NCBI GenBank assembly: GCA_015179045.1
Contig: WHUZ01000011.1
Location: 1,116,001-1,180,000, forward strand
Source: Kalaharituber pfeilii
Taxonomy: Eukaryota; Ascomycota; Pezizomycetes; Pezizales; Pezizaceae
Direction of reading: 5' to 3'
DNA: 64,000 bases
Part shown: piece after piece, positions 24,486-35,399 of the stretch
Layout of the letters: each line of letters begins with the position of its first letter
Position numbering within the stretch: position 1 is the stretch's first letter
Notes under the pieces: model-generated
What the model was told of the DNA's origin: nothing
Database searches by the model: none
Seen by the model: the letters and a program-made list of their open reading frames with translations, nothing else
Made by a program: the position numbers and the translations under genes

Positions 24486-27400
24486 TCAGTGTTCTTTCAA
24501 CGGATACGCATTCCTGCACAAACTCTCAAAACTCTTTGGTGTATCCGGAGAAATCCTCTTGACATACTCAAAAATCTTTCCCTTGATACAAGCCTGATGG
24601 AGCTGCAAATCCCTGTGCTCATGGCTCTGAAACACCTTCTTATACGTCTCTGTCCACTGCATTCTCTCACCTGCATTCCGACATCTCAAATATCCATAGT
24701 CCCACTGGACGGCCAATGTCGGGTCCCTCCCAAAGTCGCCGACAGCAATGAATTGTTTGAGATTATAGACGCTGTAGGGTTTTGGCTGGAGATAAATCTC
24801 CCGTCGACCTAGTTCGTTGATTTTAGCCGAGAAACCTTTTCGCTTTGCTAGCTGTTCCAAGGTTTCGTCTGTGAAAGCGCGGAGAAACTCGGTAGAGGTG
24901 CAGTTATCAAAAAGTTGCATGTAGAGATCTCCTAGTTCTGCTTCTTCTCGTTGGAAACCATCTTCCAGGCGGCAGGTGCAGAAGCCAAAATCCATCCAGA
25001 GTCGCATTTTTGGGTGCGGGCGGTAACTTGCTTTTAGACCACCGTAGAGAACAGCTACATAGAGCTCCTTCTCTGTTAGTCTAGCACGAAGGCTGTCGAT
25101 GTCCATCACCCCTTTTAACTTTGGCATCCAAGTTCTCAAGGCGTTCATGTTGAAGCAAGCATCAAGTAATGACGGTTTTGGTGTATTGGCGTCCACAATG
25201 TGTTTGTTCTTTTCAAACCAGGGATAGTACCCACCAACATGTGTTCGCGGAATTTGGTCATAATACCGACAGATATTCTCCGCTAAGCTATTTTCCTGTT
25301 TCCATTTGCGAAATTGTGTACGTGTAACTTCGCCATATCCAACCCCTTTCAGCATACCCTGATACAGACCCAAGAGATTGCTACGCTCCTTTGCGCCCTT
25401 GCAACGGTCAAAGCCAAACCCTTCAACCAGATCGTCGTCTGGCAGGAGGTCGCGAAGACAATATCGCACGAGGTAGTCAGCGGAATCAATGGGTCTGCCT
25501 GGGGCACATTGGATGTGATATGATTCTTCTGCGGCCCTTTCGCATTCCGTACTGCAAAAAAAGACGGATCTGCATTTGCTGCATTTGCGAGACGTGGTTA
25601 CGTCGTTGCAGTAATTACAATAGCCTTCCTTCACTGTGGGATTAGCTATAGTTAGCTAGAAACGCTTTCTCTGTACATCCTAATAAGCCATGCCACTAGC
25701 TCAAGAGGTACATTACCTGTGTCAGGACGAAGTTTTGGAGTTGGGACACGGTTAACACCGGTGCTGGACAAGCCTTCCTGAGCCTCATCCTCCTCAGTGC
25801 TTACACCTTCAAGTCCGAGGGCGAATGATCGCATCTCTTCAACGAGTTCTTTAGTGGTCATCGATACTCTTTCTCCCTCCATGACTTTAGGCTTTCTGCC
25901 TACGGCATCGCTGCTTCTCACGGATTCGTTGTCTGTCGTAGTAACTCCTGAAGACGAATCTGTAGGGAGTTGGAGCGGTTTTAAGAGCGGTACAGCACTT
26001 ATGACATTATTCAAGGCCTGTCGTAAATCCTGCATGAATGCCGGCACTATCCCACTTTCCAGCGCTTGGAATGCTGCAGTGTTGCTTATGGGACTATGCT
26101 TTGGGAGGCCCCACCCGGGATAAACCTTACTGTGTGTCTTCGCTATCTTGAATAATGAATGGTGCTTGATGAAGCTATAACATGCAAAGCAGGCGTGCTT
26201 GCTGCAGCCAATCTCAACCTCGGGCATCAGGTGGGGGTGCAAAGCGTAGTAGTAGACCAACTTGATTTCTGCATGAACATAGGGAGCAATGCGGAGGGAG
26301 CGCCAGACTCCTGACCGCAAGTCCGCTTCACGCAGCCCGGTTTCTCGGCAATAACTGCGTAAATCAGCAACAGAATACCCAGCAGATGTCAGCAAAAAGT
26401 GAATGTTTGTCAAGATATCTTCCGTAGCTCCTGACTTCACCGGTCTAGCTTCGAACTTTGGAACATCAGCAAATTGGATTTGTCTGAGGGCTGCCATTGA
26501 GCGAGCACACCGCACCAACTCCAAGCAACACTGCCAGTATCGGCTCAGTTTCCGAATAGCACCCATCGCTTTGCTGGACACCCCTTGCCGGCCTTGAGAG
26601 AGCAAATACTCCAGTACTCGGGAGGAACGGAGTTCGTATGTCAACAAAATAACTTCCTTGGCTGTGTCTAGATCGAATTTTGACTTGGCTTTTCTCCCTT
26701 TCCCGGCGCGGCACGTCTTGCGGACAAGTTGCAAGAGCTTCTGAAACCGTGTCCATGAACTTTCCATGTACATTTGATGGGTGTCTTGGGTATAGGGGCC
26801 GTGTTGACTGAGTTCCTCTGCAGAGAGTTGAAGGTGAGGGGCGAAACCGGGGAAGGTAGGTTCAGTCCCCAGCACTGGCGTTAATTCCTTCTCTGCATTC
26901 GTCAAAACGGTCAGAAGACCTTGTCTTCCCCCACTTTTACCACCAAAATCTGTGGTAAGTCTCGGCTGCTTCATCTGCACCACGTGATTGAAGACCTCAT
27001 CTTCAGCTTTGGCTGCACGCTCTGGAAGGTCATCGGAGGCTCCAGGAAGGCCTATACGTCATTTCAAATTTGTTAGCGACTAGAAATGGGAACCCTATAT
27101 TCTTTCTACTACTATCATTAAGCCTCTGTACATACGTGCCACGTACCTTTAGTAGCTGTTTTCATTAATAGATGCCCAAGTCGATCTAGCTTCTCCATAA
27201 CTACGGCCGGCACCTTCCCATTCATTGCAACCCGAAAACACACCCCATTCCCGTTGTTGACCAGCTCCATTGTCATGGCTGCGACGGAATGGGTAGTGCA
27301 ATCTACTGATGCAACAAAGCTCAATGCATCTAGGAGGCTCTGGCGTTGTTTCCCTGCATGTGTCTGGGAATGCGGACCCTCAATATCTGGTACGACATCA

Positions 27401-27567
27401 AGGGAGCTAACCGAGGCTGAATCATCATCGTCGTCGTCATCATCTTGCTGGACGTCGTGGTCAGGGGGAATCTGATTGGAGCTGGTACTGTGAGCTTGAC
27501 CAAGCTGTCTGAGCAAACAGAGTAGCTGGATTGCCTGCGTATATTCCAGAGGTTCCACGGAAGACAT
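24486..27567 (-). CDS. OTT_1508-like deaminase fused to MYND zinc finger
   Basis: Two introns join three frames into 967 residues. Exon 1 is 27567-27147, exon 2 is 27051-25717, exon 3 is 25633-24486; the coding sum is 2904 nt. Intron 1 (27146-27052) has GTACGT, GCTAAC and TATAG. Intron 2 (25716-25634) has GTAATG, GCTAAT and CACAG. Both joins keep frame (TKG|LPGASDD and PDT|VKEGYCNYC). Residues 1-140 are acidic, with eight consecutive Asp. Residues 400-431 hold VHAEIKLVYYY and IGCSKHACFACYSF, then HSKVYPGWG: the HAE and Cys pattern of the OTT_1508-like deaminase family, whose His and Cys bind zinc and whose Glu is catalytic. Residues 591-628 form a MYND finger (CX2C, CX2C, CX3C, HX2C; the last pair is tighter than usual). 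The C-terminal ~340 residues are unrecognised. Substrate unknown; a nucleic-acid deaminase is an inference from the family. No signal peptide is seen. Confidence 0.85.
25634..25716 (-). other. Intron 2 of the deaminase-MYND gene
   Basis: 83 nt, reading GTAATG...CTATAGCTAAT...CCCACAG on the minus strand. Removing it reads PDT then VKEGYCNYC, so the deaminase exon continues straight into the MYND finger. If it is retained, the upstream frame ends in ...RMYRESVSS and stops, giving a deaminase without MYND. Confidence 0.85.
27052..27146 (-). other. Intron 1 of the deaminase-MYND gene
   Basis: 95 nt, reading GTACGT...CGCTAAC...ACGTATAG on the minus strand. Splicing keeps frame from ...KTATK through G (split G|GC) to LPGASDDLPERAAKAEDEV. 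Confidence 0.88.
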
Positions 27568-27885
27568 AATCGATATTCTGCTTCTTTTGGTCTTCGAACT
27601 AGAAGCACGTTTCTAGTTGTTCTCGTACCCAGCTTCTAGTGAGGTTTAGTATTTAGTATTCAGGTGAAAGAGGTCACTCGCAGACTCGTGGTGGTATGGC
27701 TTTCCCATCAGCTTTCATTGTGTAACTATAATATAGTAGAGTACAGTTCTCTTTAGGCAACGGACACATATATGCATAGGTATGTAAACCCGGGACTGCG
27801 TATGCATGCGGGGCTGGAGGCCTTAGAGTAATCACGTGCGTTTGTCACGTGCACGGAATAATCCGAAAAAATATTCAAAACAGAT

Positions 27886-27957
27886 TTTTTTTTTTTTTTT
27901 TTTTTTTTTTATATTTCACGTAACCCCGCTTGCAGCTGTTCGCCATGGCAGGGTCAG
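27886..27957 (-). mobile_element. Tail-only LINE insertion, family A
   Basis: Read on the minus strand this is the A tail (CCATGGCGAACAGCTGCAAG, then CGGGGTTACGTGAAAT) and poly-A. The target duplication 'tcaaaacagat' is at 27875-27885 and 27958-27968. Only about 45 bp of element sequence was copied. Confidence 0.9.
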
Positions 27958-28052
27958 TCAAAACAGATAACGATGAAGCTTGTTTGTTGACTCTTAAGTT
28001 GCTGTTTCTTTTTCCATGCGCAGGTTTTTCTGAACGCCACATATGTGATGTC

Positions 28053-28119
28053 TTTTTTTTTTTTTTTTTTTTTTTTTTAATCACATAACCCCGCTTGTAG
28101 CACTTGGCCATGGCAGGGT
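28053..28119 (-). mobile_element. Tail-only LINE insertion, family A
   Basis: An A tail and poly-A on the minus strand, with a perfect 14-bp duplication 'acatatgtgatgtc' at 28039-28052 and 28120-28133. It lies under 100 bp from the previous tail insertion. Confidence 0.92.
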
Positions 28120-28307
28120 ACATATGTGATGTCATTCTATTGTATCTTGCTGCATTCTCGAATCCACCTACAGTACTTTGTCTTCGACTTAGTATATATG
28201 GTCGTGGAGTTGAGTTTTTTGCTTTGGGTTCATTTGCAGGATTCTTTGTCTGAGGATTTACTCAGTATAGGTGTCACATTGAATAGGTTTCTGCTTATCC
28301 CCAGCTA

Positions 28308-28359
28308 TGTTTTTTTTTTATTTCATTACTCGCATGCCGCCCTATGGGCTATGGCGAGG
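28308..28359 (-). mobile_element. Tail-only LINE insertion, family B
   Basis: B tail on the minus strand (CTCGCCATAGCCCATAGGGC, then GGCATGCGAGTAATGAAAT) with a short A run. The perfect 12-bp duplication 'tatccccagcta' is at 28296-28307 and 28360-28371. Confidence 0.9.
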
Positions 28360-28371
28360 TATCCCCAGCTA

Positions 28372-29640
28372 GCATAAGCAGTAGAAATGCACGTGCCGCT
28401 CGAAGAGGAAGTTTCATGTTCTAGCATCTAGCCAGGTCATTACAACCGAGCCTCCATAGCCTCATATAGTTAAGTACTCATATGCATTATGTTGAATGAC
28501 TGAGCTTTTATGCACATATATATACTATAGCCCAAATCAGCAGCCAGTGCTGTAAGCTATTCAGAAAAATATCTTCCTATACATATATTGCTATTTCATG
28601 GTTTTAGATAGTCTATTCATCTTCTTCTTTGCATAAACACCTAGTATTACCTTTACCAAAATAGGCAAAATGTTCATAAGAGTATGACATTGGTACTCTG
28701 TGGGTATTAGTGCAGTTACAACCAGACTTGCTACACCTCTTCAGCATAGACTGTAGAGTATATATTCAGTACATAAGACTTCAGGTAAGCTCTTCCATAC
28801 ATGGCAACTCAAAGTATGTCTAACATAAGGGCTGGATTTATACCAGAATATGTCACTACTCATATGCTATAAGTTGGCAAAAAGAATGTGCAGAAAATAA
28901 TTTACTATATTCTCCATGCTCTGGCTTTAATTTGAGGGCCATTCTTATTCCCAGGAGCTTTATCCATTGTCCCGTAAATTTGGGCGGTTTCTAGGTGAAA
29001 CACTCTACAGAGCACGAACCACAGGTACTTAGGACCATGTCGAGAACCCGTGCGCATTATGTCGTTGGGCTAGATGGGGGTGCTAGTTTAATGACCGCCA
29101 CTATGATGAATCACTATATGTCAGTTGCGATGGTTGAATTGTGCCGATTGCATCACTTCAACTATTCTTTGTTCATCATGAATACCAGTGCTCACGAGTT
29201 CAAATTTCAGTAATATTATTTGGGCAAATACGGTCGATAAATCACGGGGACTGACATTGGGGAAGATTGCCATTGAGATATGAGGGAGGGGAAAAAAATA
29301 CCAGGAGTGGCATAACCTTTGTATTACCGTCTAGACTTCTGAAATTTAGATAATTCTTAGCTAGCACTATATCATTGAGTCAGTCGTTTAGAAGCAAATC
29401 GCAGGGGCTAGGAAGCAAGCAGGCACGATTGGAGGAATAGGCGGATTCAATTGTTTGGCTGAGGGACAGCCGGAGGAGAGGCTAGAAAGGCGGTCACGTG
29501 ATAGAAGGGATGGCAGGTACAACTTCAAGAGACGGTATTTTCTTGGCACACCTATAGCCTTGCTTGTTTCTGATGATGGAGGTTACAAGAGACACTGCAT
29601 AGGATAAACTGTCAGAAGTCCGTTGCAAAAACTATCTGAC
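28372..29640. other. Gene-free AT-rich stretch
   Basis: No domain-bearing ORF and no inverted-repeat element was seen. Its right end runs into a repeat shared with 49560-50310. Confidence 0.4.
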
Positions 29641-29910
29641 CGACACTGTGCATCAATGGATACAATACACCTGTGGGTCAACCCCACTACCGATTTTGCC
29701 AGATCGAACTATTGGATAATTCAACCTATTCAACAATGTGGCGCAGGCCCAATCGATTCTCTAACACATTGCTCGTTCTGAAGGATACAGCAAGGTGAAG
29801 TATTATTGAATGGGATGACCGACAGAGCAAGCGCACACTAATCTTATACAGCCACTAAACGGTAGTCTGGCCCGAGACGTGAGTCTTATATACTTACTTG
29901 GCCGAGTAAT
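29640..29910. repeat. Dispersed repeat, copy at 29.6 kb
   Basis: The block 'attcaacctattcaacaatg' / 'tggcgcaggcccaa' and flanking sequence align with 49620-49790 and, inverted, with 34310-34400. The copies at 29.7 and 34.3 kb face each other, so they may be the two ends of one old element that later received the insertions between them. Confidence 0.55.
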
Positions 29911-29968
29911 AATGAGAGTCCGGAAGTGAAGTGTCACGACCTCTATCGCCACCCATGCATGCATGCTT

Positions 29969-30244
29969 TGGCTCACCGACAAACATTTTTTTGTGAACCG
30001 GCCAGGCCCATTCGCGAATCGGCCAGCCGCGTCAGAAACATAGGGTGCTTTTCACGGGGCCAGCCGATTCGCGAACACCTGGCCCAGCAGCGAACATGAA
30101 TGTACCTCTAGGTACCTACGTGTCTATATATGCCCGGTTTTTTTTTTTGTTTCTTTTAATATCACGTGACCCCGCATGTAGCTGTTCTCCATGGCAGGGC
30201 CTATATGCCCGGTTTCGCGAACCACAATGTTCGTCGGTGGGCCA
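29969..30244. mobile_element. Small inverted-repeat element interrupted by a LINE tail
   Basis: The left end 'tggctcaccgacaaacatt' matches the reverse complement of the right end, 'aatgttcgtcggtgggcca'. The interior repeats 'attcgcgaa' on both strands. A family-A LINE tail at 30141-30201 interrupts it. A degraded relative lies near 34240-34301. No clear flanking duplication was found. Confidence 0.55.
30141..30201 (-). mobile_element. Tail-only LINE insertion, family A
   Basis: A tail on the minus strand with a short mixed A/G-type poly-A. The perfect 14-bp duplication 'tatatgcccggttt' is at 30127-30140 and 30202-30215. Confidence 0.9.
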
Positions 30245-30550
30245 GAACATGAGTCATGAATTGGGGTAATAGACGGGGTGGTAGCGGAGAAGTAGCAGAT
30301 TTTGTCACTACATGATAGATATGTATCTGAATTCACAGATGATAGGCTCAATGATAGCCCTACGTACTAACAATATAACGATTCAATAACCACTTAACTC
30401 TATTGAGAATTGATAATAAATTTTATATTACTACTTGCTAATAATTATTATATTATGTAGAAGAGAGAACTGCATATATTAAACTACTTCGGCTTAGCTT
30501 TCCAACAATGTAATAATTATGTAAATTGAATAAAAACTGATAGTGTACTA

Positions 30551-32422
30551 ACGTGCCCGAAGTGGTAACGATCTGCCCCCCTGTAACGATCCATTCTCTG
30601 GGCACTCCTCGTCATACATTCCTCGCTCTACTACTTATTTTGGATATATTGCAACTATAGAAATTGCTTAACATTGTACCAATTTGACATCGTTGAATCA
30701 GAATTTGCTATCATAATGAGGAAAAAATCAAAATTCCATTATTTACAACCAAATTCATTATTATTCACCTAATTTGAGCTCTCCCTGTATATAGTATAGC
30801 TCAACATCCTTGAAATCAGGAAAATAATATAGAAAACTAGTAATTCTCATCTATCTAGAGCTGGTCTTTTTATTAAAAGTCAATATGGCATATACAGATC
30901 ATGTGGGATGCAGTGCAGCTTCAATTGTATAGAAGTGGTTTATGTTCCTGAGCTAATCTCCATACCTTGATCTGACCTTCAGTGTTCCTAGACTCCTCAA
31001 GTGATTCAGGAATACCAGGACTTGAAGTAGTAGAAGTTGAAGCACTAGGGGTGGTAACAGTGACTCCTTCTGAGGTGCCAGGTATGACAGAAGAGACCTA
31101 TGGCTCAAATCTGCTATTGGAACCTTCTTCTACCCACCCCCCCTTCTAGTATTCAGACCCTCCTATCTCATGAACTAAAGATCTTTCCCAGCCCCAGCCT
31201 TGCATGTGAGTTCCTCTATGGTGTCTTTTTGTAACTTGTTCAGCTGCAGCCATCTCTCTCTATTTTCGTTCCTCTTTTGCCTTACTTTCTCTCTCCATCG
31301 CTGCTAACTACTTTGCATATCAGCGGCTTCTTTCTTATCCTAAACTATTTTCGCACCTTCTGAAGTTTCTCTTCCTCCTTTCTGACCTTCGCTGGTACTC
31401 TCTGTTTCCTTTTCGACATCTCCTACTATTTTTTCCTTCTATTTCCAGTATTGCTTTAACTTCAGCTCGAGGCGGCATAGGAGGAAGTGAGTGAATATAA
31501 CGTCTTGGGCGTCTTGGGTAGAGAACCGCATCCCACCAGATCAGTGAAAAAACACTTGACTAGTGACGTTTACTAGTCCTCTGCATAGCTCATTTAGCAA
31601 TACGCACCTGCATCCCATATATTTGCTGTCGCATTTCGCATACGTCGCATATACGCTCTATCGGCCACCCGAGGTGACCCATGACAGCAAGGCAAAAGAA
31701 GAACGAAAATAGAGAGAGATGGCTGCAGCTGAACAAGTTACAAAAAGACACCATAGAGGAACTCACATGCAAGGCTGGGGCTGGGAAAGATCTTTAGTTC
31801 ATGAGATAGGAGGGACTGAATACTAGAAGGGGGGGTGGGTAGAAGAAGGTTCCAATAGCAGATTTGAGCCATAGGTCTCTTCTGTCATACCTGGCACCTC
31901 AGAAGGAGTTACTGTTACCACCCCTAGTGCTTCAACTACTACTACTTCAAGTCCTGGTATTCCTGAATCACTTGAGGAGTCTAGGAACACTGTAGGTCAG
32001 ATCAAGGGATAGAGATTAGCTCACGAATATAAACTACTTCTATCCAATTGAAGGTGCATTGCATCCCACATGATCTGTATATGCAATATTGACTTTTAAT
32101 AAAAAGACCAGCCCTAGATAGATGAGAATTACTAGTTTTCTATATAATTTTTCTGATTTCGAGAATGTTGAGCTATACTATATACAGGGAGGACTCAACT
32201 TAGGTAAATAATGATAAATTTAGTTGTAATTATTGGAATTTTGATTTTTTCCTCATTATGATAGCAAATTCTGATTCAGCGATGTCAAATTGGTATAATG
32301 TTAAGCAATTTCTATAGTTGCAATATATTCAAATAAAAGTAGTAGAGTGAGGAATGTATGACGAGGAGTGCCCAGAGAGTGGATCGTTACAGGGGGGCAG
32401 ATCGTTACCACATTGGGCACGC
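30551..32422. mobile_element. 1.87-kb palindromic transposon with ~733-bp arms
   Basis: The left arm (30551-31283) and right arm (31689-32422) are inverted copies with scattered mismatches; the spacer is about 405 bp. The ends read ACGTGCCCGAAGTGG and, inverted, GCGTGCCCAATGTGG. Just inside are two copies of GTAACGATC around a C run. TA flanks both ends (30549-30550, 32423-32424). The TA target and subterminal repeats suggest a Tc1/mariner-type (Fot1/pogo-like) element rearranged into a foldback. No intact transposase ORF is present; an unclear Lys/Arg/Glu-rich remnant can be read on the minus strand of the spacer. Confidence 0.85.
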
Positions 32423-32424
32423 TA

Positions 32425-32871
32425 TACGTTGAATTTGTTAGGTTGATAGTGTAGCAAAGGGATAAGATTGTGACTTGCTTGAAGTGGATGCTTGGCGCTT
32501 GCAGGAATTCTATTGACTGCTATTTCTGACACAACCACTAAAATCTTAATTCTTGGCATCAACGCAATCCTTGTTACTACTACTAAGTAACAATATAATA
32601 CTGGAAATGGCGGAGGAATCCGGATGTCTCTACCAAAGAGGATAACACTCCAAAGTTTCACTTTGAGTAAGAAGAATATGAGGAGTAAATTTACTAAGTT
32701 TTGTTATTCTATTAATGATAATTTAGTTATGATAACAAATCTATATTCTTAACTACAGCAGTCTTAGAAGTGCAACAAATTTTTAATTATGTTAACTTTA
32801 TCTTCTAGTATGTAGGTAGGAAGTAGCACCTTGCTTTCAAGTAGCAGCTTGCAAGTGGCAACTTGTCAGTG
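32425..32871. other. Gene-free spacer between two mobile elements
   Basis: About 450 bp of AT-rich sequence with no recognised gene. Confidence 0.4.
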
Positions 32872-32884
32872 GCAATGGGGGTGT

Positions 32885-34127
32885 TTTTTTTGTTTTTTTT
32901 TTTAATATCATTACTCGCATGCCGCCCTATGGGCTATGGCGAGGTATTTATTAAAGAAAGAAAATTAACCGTCACTAAATACATGTGGTGCCCGCAATAT
33001 TCATACATGGTGCGGGTAGAATGTACACACTGGTCAATACAGCCTATTTCCTCCGTCTGTCCGGCTCGTATTGAGTGGTCCTCAACCATTTCCCACCTAA
33101 CCTGACTCTGTCTACATCTGTCGCTGCCTCCAAGTACACCACGACCGAGCTGGTCATTTTTCCTTCTTCCAGTAGCGCGGTCTTTCGTCTCAGCCACCTT
33201 ATCCCCACGGTCTTGCCTAGTCTATCATTCCCGGACCCCAACCATTTCCGGACCTTCCCCAAGTCTTTTCTCAGGGCGATTCCATATACTACGACGCCGA
33301 ATGTCAGTGTGGTGGCGCCGGTATTTGGTGGAGGGGCGAAGGGCTTTCCGGTTTTGGGTCTTGGGTCTTGGGGTGGGGTCTGGTGTGGGTCTTTGTCGTG
33401 TCGGCGTCGGGGTTGGGGGCTTAGTTGAGGTGATGGTGGCGGCGGGGGTGCTAACCGTGGGGTCCCTACCGAAGGCGAGTCTGCAATTTTCTTCGCCTCC
33501 TTCTGATCCAGTCGTCGCTTGAACTCGTATGATATGGAGCTTGGGCTGATGGCTGTTTCCCTTTCCTTTTCTTGGTCACGGGTGTTGTCTGCGCCGGGGT
33601 GTCGGCAGGGGGTGTGGAGAGTATTGGCGGTATTTGTGGCGCGGGGGGTGCCGGCTCCGTGTCTATGTATGTGATGGGAGGTCCAGGTGTTTCTCCCGCT
33701 GAGTGTCGTATCCTAAACCCCTCGCCAAACTCTATGGTAAGGCGGGATCCTGGCTTCGGGGCACCGTTGCTTCGGGATGTGTCTTTCCACAGTGAAACCA
33801 GTATCTCGCCCCACTGGGTACCGTTGACTCTGAGTGTTTCCCTCAGGATGCTCCATTCCGGTATGTCTATTTCATCCCATCCCCGGGGGGTAGGCGGGGG
33901 GGCGACTGTCTGCTTTCCCTTTGGCGGCATCCTATTGGTTGGAGAGTGTCTGTTCGAGGCTCCCTATTGGGTCTTGGCACCGGCTGGGGTGTGGTTGATG
34001 TGTGGCAACGAGGTGGTAAGCTGGAGACTTCCTCAAAAACTTCACCCCGGGGGGAAAAGTTGTATGTTGTGTTTATGAGGAAGAAAATTAGATCAAAAGA
34101 CTCAGCGCGCTGAGAGCTTTCGATCTA
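32885..34127 (-). mobile_element. Half-LINE: ORF1-like gene with family-B tail, no reverse transcriptase
   Basis: A perfect 13-bp duplication 'gcaatgggggtgt' (32872-32884, 34128-34140) defines a 1243-bp insertion that ends in the B tail and poly-A at its left edge. On the minus strand a leader of about 200 nt precedes an ATG at 33930. Because the leader lies upstream of the first ATG, this looks like a full-length 5' end and not a truncated copy. No reverse transcriptase, RNase H or endonuclease sequence is present, so it would need enzymes supplied by another LINE. Confidence 0.88.
33040..33930 (-). pseudogene. ORF1-like protein of the half-LINE, frameshifted
   Basis: The first frame starts MPPKGKQTVAPPPTPRGWDE and runs to 33466 (154 residues, Pro-rich). 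A shift near 33540 leads into a second frame with VVVYGIALRKDLGKVRKW, then SSVVVYLEA and VRLGGKWLRT, ending at a stop near 33044. The block 'V-V-x-GIA-x-x-K-x-LG-KVR-x-W' recurs in the ORF1-like frames at 38.3, 50.6 and 51.2 kb. This block is probably the RNA-binding domain of Tad1-like ORF1 proteins. No CCHC zinc knuckle follows it. Confidence 0.7.
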
Positions 34128-34235
34128 GCAATGGGGGTGTGCAAACACACAGTAACTGGCTTATCAATTATCATTGGTAGCAGAACGTTTCTCTATACTC
34201 GTTACTAGAAGTACATAGAGGTACCTAGTGGTACT

Positions 34236-34560
34236 TTCCCGAGTGGGCCAGGCCCAGTCGCGAATCGGCAACGTTCGTCGCTAGGCCAGAACATTTGCTG
34301 TATCGTTCGGGCCTAGACTGCGCCACATTGTCAATAGGCTGCACTATCTAGCAGTTCGAACGATCCGACAATATCAGCACTGCCATATGTGGTGCAGATC
34401 GTTTGCCCCTAGTTTTTCCCTTCCCAGAGGAAGGGACAAAAAAATAAAATAAAAAAATAAAGTGGATAGATAGGTCCACCCATTGGCCAACCGTATTTGT
34501 TGATGTTACCGTCAGAACACAACGACAAAAATCGCACTGGCTGAGCTACAACGATGTAGG
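34236..34560. repeat. Degraded inverted-repeat ends
   Basis: It contains a relic of the 29969-30244 element (34240-34301). It also has an inverted copy of the dispersed repeat, including 'caatgtggcgcag' read on the minus strand near 34320-34335. Confidence 0.45.
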
Positions 34561-35397
34561 TAGTAGGGAAGATAAAAGAGGAAGTTTAGTAGGTGGACTA
34601 TCACAAAGTAGGGTACGTTTGTACGGTGAGTACCAATGGTAGTGACGGCTGAATTTTTGTTACCGAGAAGTTTAATACAATGCTACATATACATAACTTT
34701 CTGGGTCGCTCGTGGACCATGCACAGCATAGGTCACCCATGGGTGACACGACTGCCATGCCTGGGATGGGTATTGAGCATTGAATGAAGCTACTTTTTGT
34801 ACTATGCTACTCGATAGCCTATTCAATCTAGTATTTCATGCGCTGTATGGTGGACTACTTAACAGGCTACTGTTTGACATGCTCTTCGCTATTGAGTAGG
34901 TGGTTATAATGGCCTTACTTAAACTACATAGGTTGCTAATTGACTGACTGACAGTGGACTAATTAGGTATACAGCAATATTGGCATTCCTTACCAGGACA
35001 GCTATGATACCGGTTTGCAGACAGACATCGCTGTGCGCGTTAAGTATGATTGCCAGTGTGATCGTTGTTGTTGTCGTTGCAGTGTTTGTGTGTAACAACG
35101 GATTTAGCAGTTTATCCCGTGAATGAGGTCTAGAATTGAGGGCCCCGGTTCAATTCCGAGCTGGCAATGAGGAGAGACGAGCGTCTTTTGGTGAGATAGA
35201 CTGTACTGCTCCGGTTCCACGATTCATCAATGTCTGGTAATTGAAAATGGGGCAACCTGTTTATACTTTGCTACATGCATATGTAAATTCTAGCATTTCT
35301 ACCTCAGACTCTGGTACTTAGGAAAGGCAATAAGATTCACGTCGCTAACTAAAAGATATAGGAATATGGCCTCAAATTGAGAAAATATGAAAGAATA
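34561..35397. other. Gene-free stretch with one tRNA-like segment
   Basis: No protein gene was recognised. The only structured piece is the tRNA-like segment at 35050-35168. Confidence 0.4.
35050..35168 (+). other. tRNA-like relic (weak)
   Basis: A perfect 7-bp acceptor-type pairing is possible between 'ttgccag' (35050-35056) and 'ctggcaa' (35162-35168). A B-box-like 'ggttcaattcc' sits at the expected T-arm position with 4 of 5 stem pairs. The A box and D arm are poor, and at 119 nt an intron or insertion would be needed. It is probably a decayed tRNA or a tRNA-derived repeat and not a working gene. Confidence 0.3.
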
Positions 35398-35399
35398 TA

